From Wyeomyia smithii (lineage: Eukaryota; Arthropoda; Insecta; Diptera; Culicidae), in assembly GCF_029784165.1 (NCBI RefSeq), contig NC_073695.1, positions 210,757,781 to 210,821,780 of the forward strand: a stretch of 64,000 nt of DNA. Direction: 5' to 3'. A program made the position numbers and the translations under genes. Position 1 is the first letter of the stretch. The number at the start of each line of letters is the position of its first letter. Below, one piece after another: positions 56,560 through 64,000 of the stretch. A model generated the notes under the pieces. It did not search any database. It saw only the letters and a list, made by a program, of their open reading frames with translations, and was not told the DNA's origin.

Positions 56560-59165
56560 GCCTATCGCAGCGGGAACTGCTCAGATGTCATGAAAAACAA
56601 GAAATCATAGAGGTCATAGAATGCAAAGAAATCATAGATATCATACAGGTCCTCAAAATGATAGATATCAAAGTAATTTTGGAAATCGTAGCAATCATAG
56701 ATATCATAGAAGTCATAAAAAACAAAGATATCATAGAAATCAATTAAATCGTAGAAATCGTAGAGATAATACACATCAAAGAAGTTATGGAGATTATAGA
56801 AATTATAAGAGTTACAGAAATCATAGGGAGCAACAAAATCATAGAAATCATGAAAAAGAGGTCACTGAAATCTTAGAAATTAAAGAAATTGAAGAAATTA
56901 TAGAAATCATAACAATTAAAGAAATCGTACAAATCATACTAATCACAGAGATCAGAAAAATTACAGCCATTAAAAAATCATAGAAACGGTAGAAATGAAC
57001 GATATTAAAAACATGCAGATTATAGAATTCAAAGAAATGGAAGGTTTTATAAAAAGCGTAAAAATCATATAAATCATGGGATCAAAGAAACCGTTGAGAG
57101 TGATTTCATATAAATCAAGGAAATCATAGCAATCCCAAAAATCATAGATAACATAGAAATCACAGAAATCGTAGGAATCATACAAATCGATTGCTTCTCT
57201 TAGATGCGGCGATAACCACGATAAAACACAATCATACAAATCATAGAAATCGAAAATATTATAGATATCATACAAATCACAGAAATTAGAGCAATCATAA
57301 AAGTCACAGAAATGAAAGAATATTAATTATCAAAATCAAACAGATAATAGAAATCAAAGAAATTCGAAGAAGTCATAGAAATCATAAAAAACATAAAATA
57401 AAAGCAATCGAAAAGATGATAGAAACAATACAGTCAAGAAAATTATATCAATCATAAAAATCAATCATCATCATAGAAATCATAAAGATTACAAAAAAAA
57501 AATATAGAAATCAGAGTTTTCATAGGAAATCCTAAATACCATTTACCTAATAAAAGCAATAAAAATCATGGATTTAATGGAGCTTAGAAAAAAATAGAAG
57601 TCATAGAAATCATAGATATAAACTTTAGAAGTCATTGGAGTCACAAAAATCATAGAGACTTTAGAAATCAAAGAAATCATTGAAATCATATCATATATCA
57701 TTGAAATAATATCATCATTGAAATAATAGAATATCATTGAAATAATAGAAATTTTAGTGATAATAGGAATCATAGAATTTAGAAATCCATTGATCAATTT
57801 TAGAGATCAAACATGCTTTAAAAATCGTAGATATCAATGAAATCAAAGAAATCATATAAAACATAGAATTCATGGAAATCATAGAAATTATAAAAATCAA
57901 AAAAATTATACAAATGATATAAATCACAGAAAACATCGAAATCAGAAAAATCATAGATACCATAGAAATCATAGAAATCATAGGAACCATAGATATAATA
58001 GAAATCATAGAAATCATAGAAATCATAAAAATCATAGAAATCATAGAAATTATAAAAATCATAGAAATCATAAAAATCATAGAAATCATAGAAATCTTAT
58101 AAATCATAGAAATCATAGAAATCTTAGAAATAATTGAAGTCATGGGAAACAGAAATCAGAGAAACCAAAGATATCATTGACTTCTATGATATCTTTTATT
58201 TCTTTAATTTTTAAGATTTTTATGACTTCTATGATTTCTGTGATTCTTATTTTTTGATTCGAAATCAAAGTTATCATTGAAAATTGTAGAAATGGTACGG
58301 ATAATAAAAAATCATAGAATTCGTAGAATTCAGAGAAATCATGAAAATCATAGAAATTATAGAAATCATTAAAACCATAGAAATATTTGAAAATCGTTGA
58401 AAGTCTGCGAAATCACGAAAATTTTGAAAATCTTAGGAACTATAGAACTTAGAGAAAGCAAACAATCATAAGAACTTCAGAAATCATTAATATCATAGGA
58501 ATTGTAGAAATCACAGAAAACTTTGAATTCATAGAAATGATAAGAAAGATATAAACCAAAAAAATATAAATATAATACAATATCTAAAATACTAATTTTA
58601 GAAATCAGAGAAATCACAGAAATCATAGATATCATTTTTATAATAGAAATCATAGAAATCGTAGAAATCAGTAAATTCAGAAATCTAAGATATTATACTG
58701 CCGCTCTTCGCATAATAGTCCTATGTAAAATTTAAGTGTTTTCCCATTTTCTTGCAAGAATGGATCCATCTTATCATGCTTTTCAAGAATAGCCATTAAA
58801 AAAGTAAGGTTTGATTCCCACAACCTCGATTTTAATGGCTATTCTTGAAGAGCATGCCAAAATGGATCCATTTCCGTAAAAAAAAACAAGAAAACAAAGG
58901 ACTTTTACATAGGACTGTTATGCAAAGCGGCAGTATAGAGGTCATAGAAATCATAGAAAACTAACAAAACATAATAATCATAGAAAACATTTAAATCATA
59001 AAATTCATGAAAATAATAGAAATCATAGAAATTATAGAACTTCTATGAATCATAAAAATCATATAAATTCCCATAGAAATCACAAAAAAAATCGTCATAA
59101 TCAATGAGGTCGAATTTTTCAGAGAAATCGTAGAAATCATAGAAATTGCATAAACGTTAATAAAA
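56560..59165. repeat. large degenerate 9-bp minisatellite (ATCATAGAA)n
   Basis: About 2.6 kb built from 9-bp ATCATAGAA units with many variants (ATCATAAAA, ATTATAGAA, ATCAAAGAA). The best-preserved run is near 57950-58130. Because the unit is three codons, long frames appear on both strands (I-I-E, H-R-N, I-S-M repeats); these are artefacts. A patch at 58175-58255 has the reversed orientation (TTCTATGAT). A MITE interrupts the array at 58698-58933. Confidence 0.92.
58698..58933. mobile_element. palindromic MITE inside the minisatellite
   Basis: CTGCCGCTCTTCGCATAATAG at the left mirrors CTGTTATGCAAAGCGGCAG at the right, and complementarity continues inward (CCTATGTAAAA, ATGGATCCAT, TTCAAGAATAGCCATTAAAA), so almost all 236 bp fold into one hairpin. 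TA lies outside both ends (58696-58697 and 58934-58935). The loop is about 30 bp. Confidence 0.88.
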
Positions 59166-59169
59166 GATG

Positions 59170-59845
59170 TCATGGAAAAGTATTTCCACCCCAAAACGTT
59201 GCAAAAAATTCATTTAGTTTCGATTTGCTGGACAATAAATTTTGCACTAGCCAATCAACATACAATCTTCACTAAAAATAAACTTTTCAGTCAAGGGTAA
59301 CTTCTCAAAAGGACGCAATTAAAACAAAAAAAAATCGACTTTTAAGTCAAGATTCACTCACGCGTTCAAAATTATGTAAAATAAAAAGTTAAATGGAACT
59401 TATTATATTTCTATAAAAAAAACTGAGCGATTGTGTTAATAATTATTTATTAAAGATAGTTAACGTATTGTGCTCTGAAATCTAGTGAATATAGTTATTT
59501 ACGGTTATTTACGTAGTTTTAAGCGTACAACGAAAATTTACCAAATATTTTTATGTGTGTAACGAGTGTTTTGATGTCGTTCTAATTCTATTTGAAAAAA
59601 TGAATGTTTTGTTTAAATCTATTTGCACGTAACAAAAATAACTGTCACTGTTTTGATATGGGTTTGCCGTTAAATTTGTGGTTTGTATATTACATTAAAA
59701 ACCGGTGCCCAAGTGAAGCAACCTTTCCAGAAAATCTAATAGTGGCTTTACAAATGCAACACATTCTCATGAATCCCTAATAAAAGACGTATGTACGTTA
59801 AGCACGTCACAAAGAAGACGAATGAATATTCACTTCGGTAAAAGC
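59170..59845. other. unassigned AT-rich sequence
   Basis: Nothing recognised downstream of the minisatellite. Confidence 0.3.
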
Positions 59846-59848
59846 AAA

Positions 59849-60283
59849 TCAGCATACGTACGCCCGTTCTGTGGTGCCAAATATATGCAGATATACATAA
59901 ATATACTTATGCCGAAAGGACTCAATGCTATACCACAGCACATCTTCCAAGACAGCCTTGGCAAGAAGCAGCAGCAGCCTCAATGACGATATGAGAGCGA
60001 TGATGACGCCGTCGCCGCCGACAACAACGCAAACGACGTTCGTTGAAGGGATCGTTGTGGGATTTTCAAATCTCAACAGGTTCTTGCACTTAAGGGTATT
60101 TTCGCATTTTCCGATCAGCCCTTCTCCCGCACCGTTGTCTCGAGCCACCCGACCGACACCGGCAGTTCTGGCTTTTGCGGGTCTGCAAATCTTGAAGGCA
60201 TTCAATATTTTTACAATCGAACCCCTTTGCCTGTGTAGAAGTGCCACCCATTTGGTGCCACCGTAGGAGACGATAGCTGGCAT
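59849..60283 (-). CDS. hypothetical frame, 144 residues, strand uncertain
   Basis: A GC-richer island (60000-60250) in an AT-rich setting, open on both strands: 144 residues on the minus strand and 113 on the plus strand (59925-60266). Neither shows a domain. The minus frame contains a hydrophobic run (VIIALISSLRLLLLLAKAVL) that could be a membrane segment, but no signal sequence or splice context supports it. It lies downstream of the pickpocket gene on the same strand. It may be an exon of a neighbouring gene or chance. Confidence 0.2.
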   Translation of the reverse strand: MPAIVSYGGTKWVALLHRQRGSIVKILNAFKICRPAKARTAGVGRVARDNGAGEGLIGKCENTLKCKNLLRFENPTTIPSTNVVCVVVGGDGVIIALISSLRLLLLLAKAVLEDVLWYSIESFRHKYIYVYLHIFGTTERAYVC

Positions 60284-60449
60284 CGATTCAAATGTGTTTT
60301 GTGTGGCTAGTAGTTTGGTAAGAAATTGCTTTCTTAGGCTTTTTTGACGAGAAATGCCATTAGGGTTGAGGTGAGTGAAACTGGATTTGCTTATTTTTTC
60401 ATGGTTTGTGACATGCAGAAAGAAGATAAGGCTTTTTTATACATGGGAA

Positions 60450-60455
60450 TTTATT
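60450..60455 (-). terminator. polyadenylation signal AATAAA (minus strand)
   Basis: TTTATT on the plus strand, about 80 bases past the pickpocket stop codon, is a well-placed cleavage and polyadenylation hexamer for that transcript. Confidence 0.5.
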
Positions 60456-60533
60456 TATATTGAAAGAAGCTAATAATGATTGCGATGTGTTTTAATTTAT
60501 GACGAACATTGAAGTGAATTCAAATTATAGGTT

Positions 60534-61440
60534 TTACGAGAAAAATGGTCGTAGCATGCAATAGTATATCATCTCTATAAATGTGAGAGCGGAAATTCCC
60601 AAAAATAACGACAATAATCCGCCAGTGTACGCTAGGAAATCCATCAATCCGTATCGGATTGTTCTTTTGAATCCATAGAAGTAGTCCTCTCGGTAATGAA
60701 TCACTAGATCAGAAAAGCTTTCGTTGATTGCAATTTGTGAAACCTCTTGGCCGTATTCGATTTGATTGCACGTTGGCAGACAGTTGCAAGTGTTCACAAA
60801 ATACTTCGACAGTGGGAATTTATCTACCTTCGCCAACAGCAAAGCATCCTTATCAAACTGATCCTCCCATTGGAAGCTGTTTCGGCACAGCTTTGTTCCA
60901 GCCGTTCGGGGCATGTAGGCCAGAGCACATTTTTTCTTCTCGAGAAAATAATTTATGCGACACTCCAGTTCACAGTTTTCTTGGCTGTAAATTTTAAAGA
61001 AGCGTAATTTGCGTTGACCTTCGAAGTAGCATTTGACACTAAAAGTAAAACAAGTGTTACACAACAATAACACAATTTTTGTAGATATTTTTAACCTTTC
61101 AGATGAATAGTATTTTAGAATATTAGGCGATAGTTTTACGACTGGTTTCACCGTAACATCCACTATTCGTCCTGGTTCAACAAATATGGCGCTCCTTCCT
61201 TTGTAGGGAAAATCCACAGCGTTGTGTAAATATACAGCTACCGTGCTGAAGTTGGCGCAGTTGGAGTTATTGAAAGTTTCATTGAAATTTAATTTTAGCC
61301 GAAGTCGATATTTTTCCGACAGATCCACAGCAGGTCGTGGGTAGTATTTGAGAAATAAACCGAAGTCTGCGTAGCCCTCTTGCAGGCTCCAGTTTTCCGT
61401 CGGTTTTGATGCATTTGAAAAGAGCAGTTCTGGTGCGAGT
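60534..61440 (-). CDS. pickpocket (ppk) DEG/ENaC sodium channel, last two exons
   Basis: Two coding exons, 61440-61096 and 61038-60534, joined over a 57-bp intron; both junctions are phase 2. Upstream, TTTTCTTCTTTTCAG immediately before 61440 is a good acceptor, so the gene continues to higher coordinates on this strand. The product is the extracellular domain and second membrane helix of an amiloride-sensitive-type channel: glycosylation-type sites (NWS, NFNET, NFS), VYLHNAVDFPYKG, KCYFEGQRKLRFFKIYSQEN, NCELEC, CALAYMPR and the signature CNCLPTCNQIEY. The last part, GGLLSLFLGISALTFIEMIYY, is the pore helix with the G-x-S filter as G-I-S. The tail after it is very short (CMLRPFFS). The first membrane helix is not in the visible exons. 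ppk channels act in sensory neurons, tracheae or osmoregulation; which paralogue this is cannot be told. The stop is at 60534-60536. Confidence 0.92.
61039..61095 (-). other. 57-bp intron of the ppk gene
   Basis: On the minus strand the intron starts GTTAAAAATA and ends TTTTACTTTTAG. Removing it joins SSE to VKCYFEG through a split serine codon and restores the expected spacing before the conserved KCYFE block. Without splicing the frame stays open through the intron, which could mislead gene finders. Confidence 0.85.
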
Positions 61441-61464
61441 CTGAAAAGAAGAAAATGCTCAATT

Positions 61465-61738
61465 AAGGGGTTATACATATACCTTTTTAGTTTTCAAAAA
61501 AATCAATTTTTTTACTCTATTATCTTTAAGTAAATCTTCTTGAGAACATTTTCACAAATTTTCATAAAGATCTGAGCAATAGGGAGAAAGTTAGAGCGAT
61601 TTAAAGTGCGCCTCCTCACGGCCGCATAAGCTAAACTTGAAACTTTATACTCGTTTTTTTCGGAATAGTGTTTTTCAAAAAATGACTTTGCCGTGTTTAC
61701 GATTGCGGTCAAACTACTGAACTCATTTTCTTCATTTT
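61465..61738. mobile_element. MITE with AGGGGTTATATAC ends, truncated copy 2
   Basis: Left part of the same MITE as 55833-56548, in the same orientation. It breaks off near 61738, where another repeat starts. It lies only ~20 bp upstream of the acceptor site of the ppk exon, inside that gene's intron. Confidence 0.8.
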
Positions 61739-62700
61739 TGCCTTTCTCCTAGAAAGGTATAGCAATCACTGGAAAAACCGAAGGTATCAAGTGGTCCCAA
61801 TGGCCGAATGTCATATACCACTCGACTTCTTTCGACGAACTGAGCATTTTCTGTATGTATGTATGTATGTGTGTATGTGTGTGTGTGTGTATGTGCAACT
61901 TTTTTTTTTCACTCACTTTTCTCAGATATGGCTGGACCGACTTTCATAAAATTAATTGCAAATGAAAGGTCTAGTTGCTCCATAGGTTGCTATTGAATTT
62001 CATTGTAATCGGATTTTCAGTTTAGAGGTTATGTATCAAAATGTAAAAATCACGAAACATCAATATCTCAGAAACCACACAACCGATTTCAATAAAACAG
62101 GTTTCAAATGATTGGGCTGTCTCCAGAACCCTTAACTTTTGAATTTCGTTATGATTGAACATATGGTTCAAAAGTTATGTAAACAAAAGTTATCCTGAGG
62201 TTGTTTAAACTCACTCATTTTTCTCAGTGATGGCTGAACCGATTTTCACAAAATTAGTGTCAAATGAAAGGTCTAGTTGCCCCATAGGTTGCTATTGAAT
62301 TTCATTGCAATCGGATTGTAACTGTGTCCGTTGTTCATAAAAATGTGAAATCACATAATGAAAGTAAACATATTGACTTTCTCCTAACGATCACTGGCTA
62401 ATTAAAAGGTAGAAAAATGATTCAAATGGCCGAATGTCATATACTACTCAACTCAGTTCGACGAATCGAGCATGTTCTACATATATGCATGTATAGGTGT
62501 ATATGTTTGTGTGTGGGTGTGTATGTGTGTATGTGCACCTATCTTTCGCACTCACTTTTCTCAGAGATGGTTTGACCGATTCTTTCTATCTTGGTGTCAA
62601 ATAAAGGGTCTATTTGCCGCTTAGGCTGCTATTGAATTTCATTGTAATCAAACTTTCAGTTTTGGCGCTGCGTCAGAATGTGAAAAACGCTCTTAAATCT
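61739..62700. repeat. mosquito-type dispersed repeat, about three partial tandem copies
   Basis: The module CCTTTCTCCTAGAAAGGTAT, GGCCGAATGTCATATAC(C/T)ACTC, a TATG/TGTG microsatellite, CACTCACTTTTCTCAGA and ATTGAATTTCATTGTAATCGG recurs: whole at 61739-62010, a partial at 62210-62320 (from TTTCTCAGTGATGG to ATTGCAATCGG), and a third at 62380-62655. I recognise the wording as widespread in mosquito genomes but cannot name the family. Confidence 0.75.
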
Positions 62701-63330
62701 CAGAAGCTGTGAACATAGTTGAATTCAAATAAACATTTTTGGGGCCCCCACAAAACGAGAAAAAGTTCTTTTCTCTATCAAAAATGAGATTCAATCAAAA
62801 GTTCAATTTACAGCAAGAAAATTTGAACAGACCATTTCAATCTGAAATTTTTCTTCAGTGTTATTTTTTCGCGAGCGCCAATATCACAACTACATCCATA
62901 AGATCCTTTGATTCACTTAGAATGACACACATTAACACACCATTTGAATCGAACCAGCGCGCATGGGAGATCAAGCAGGAAAGAAAATACATAATCCACA
63001 AGTTTTTTTAATGCATTGCTCTTGATTCCGAAAATAAGTTTACTTGTCCGAATCAGGGATACCGGATTTGCGTTGTAAAATGCAGATTTTCAGAGTCTGT
63101 GTGTAGATTTTGTTGACCTGCAGATGTGTGTAGTTTTTTCCTAGTTTCTGTAGATTATTGCCAGCGTAGCCTTATATTTGCGCAGTCTTACTCAAATTGT
63201 TTGCAAATTTTTGCCTGCGGATCGCATTTTTTTGACGTAGAACTACGTTTTTCTTTAGCCTACCACATAGGGATGTAAATGGGAAAACTATTAACGAAAA
63301 GGGGACGAAATATGTCCCTTTTTAAATGCT
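62701..63330. other. unassigned sequence in the ppk upstream region
   Basis: No exon of the channel gene was found. The plus-strand frame at 62739-63011 shows no domain. Confidence 0.3.
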
Positions 63331-63479
63331 TATAAATCAGTTTGTTTTCAACCGATTTCCTTCATTTTTGCAGCAATTGTTTCGAAAATTATACACGCAT
63401 CCACCCAAATGTAGAAAATTGCTGATTGATTATGCAAACTATTGTACTATTGATAATTGTCAAGCCTTGTTTAAACGAA

Positions 63480-63600
63480 AATTACGTTCTCTGATTGGTC
63501 GTTATATGATTGCTCCCCAAGCACGGTCGACAGAACCATATACCTTGCAATTGAAAACATGCTATTTGGCCTATATAAGAGCCTGTTTCAGCCGATAGTA
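63480..63600 (+). promoter_or_regulatory. promoter-like block: inverted CCAAT box and TATA box
   Basis: CTGATTGGTCG (63491-63501; ATTGG is an inverted CCAAT box) precedes a strong TATATAAG at 63572-63579, followed by TTTCAGCC that could serve as initiator. No coding frame with a domain follows. It might be the promoter of an LTR, a short transcript, or a relic. Confidence 0.4.
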
Positions 63601-63792
63601 ATAGTTCTGGACAGCGACAAGTTGTCAATAGCAGTCGTCCTTCCTTAGCAGTAGCACTAGCCCTGTGGTTGGTCACCTCGTCTCAGGAGCAGCGCGGTTC
63701 TTCTCAGCGTGCCTCGCCAGACTGCCATTATTCGCCCACTATTGGGGCAGCATAAATATCGTCATCACCAAATCCAATTTTGAACAGAAAAA

Positions 63793-63809
63793 TGCCTTTT
63801 TTCAAGGCA
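63793..63809 (+). other. histone-mRNA-like 3' stem-loop
   Basis: TGCCTTTTTTCAAGGCA forms a 6-bp stem with a T-rich loop ending in C, close to the replication-dependent histone 3' hairpin, which has a 6-bp stem and four-base TTTC-type loop; here the loop is five bases. It lies about 200 bp after the TATA block. No histone coding frame was found between them. Confidence 0.35.
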
Positions 63810-63829
63810 AATAAACAAGTCATTGAAAG

Positions 63830-64000
63830 TTAATAGTTTTTGACAACGCACAGTGGGGCAAATTGGTCCGTTGGCGCGACAAAACCTCATAAATCCTTAA
63901 CAGTTGTTTTCACAGTGTTCATATTTTCGGCAATGTTATTCACCACAAAAAAATCTTCTTGAAAAATGTATTCAGGCAGCTTTGATTTTTTTCTACAGAT
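63830..64000. other. unassigned edge sequence
   Basis: The phrase CACAGTGGGGCAAATTGGTC suggests a dispersed repeat end, but the window stops before it can be defined. Confidence 0.3.

Noticed and set aside
56556..59194. Frames up to 129 residues in the 9-bp array
   Set aside because: The 9-bp unit keeps every frame in phase; peptides are simple repeats of the unit.
1..64000. CRISPR array, operon structure or bacterial-type regulatory sites
   Set aside because: The sequence is eukaryotic: spliced gene, SINEs, LTR and non-LTR retrotransposons; no regular repeat-spacer array is present.

Overview
This is eukaryotic, AT-rich, gene-poor and densely littered with transposable elements. It looks like a mosquito genome, most likely culicine (Aedes-like). 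The reasons are a tRNA-derived SINE resembling Feilai, a JAM1-like RTE retrotransposon, Jockey-type non-LTR remnants, many short TA- or TTAA-flanked MITEs, and one insect-specific DEG/ENaC (pickpocket) channel gene with a 57-bp intron. The species call is inference; no single-copy marker fixes it.

Layout. 0-6 kb: a degenerate heptamer satellite split by a Jockey fragment, then a tRNA-like repeat and a GGGTTC-type simple repeat. 6-20 kb: no host gene seen. It holds three partial copies of an unnamed dispersed repeat, an inverted duplication of a short coding-like module (11.4 and 12.8 kb), four non-autonomous DNA elements or remnants, a pogo-type helix-turn-helix transposase relic and a mariner relic. 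20-29 kb: SINE copies, two broken Jockey copies (one carrying a TTAA MITE), and an almost full-length but mutated RTE element. 30-36.7 kb: no recognisable gene. 36.8-42.3 kb: a complete Ty3/gypsy LTR element with two 250-bp LTRs and a 4-bp target duplication, whose pol has lost RNase H and the front of integrase. 43-47 kb: three SINE insertions and a minisatellite. 47-53 kb: mostly unrecognised sequence with a long TG microsatellite. 53-59 kb: a 5'-end-only RTE piece, an RNase H fragment of another non-LTR element, a MITE, and about 2.6 kb of a 9-bp minisatellite interrupted by a palindromic MITE. 59-64 kb: an unassigned GC-richer ORF region, the last two exons of a pickpocket gene on the minus strand, mosquito-type repeats in its upstream intron, and a promoter-like region followed by a histone-like stem-loop.

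The only convincing host gene is the pickpocket channel gene. Its 5' exons, including the first membrane segment, are not visible here. Every other coding signal belongs to mobile elements, mostly broken. No CRISPR array, rRNA gene or functional tRNA gene was found. The most unusual signals are the inverted coding-like arms at 11.4/12.8 kb, the 5'-only RTE fragment, the strand-flipping 9-bp satellite and the histone-like block at the right edge.
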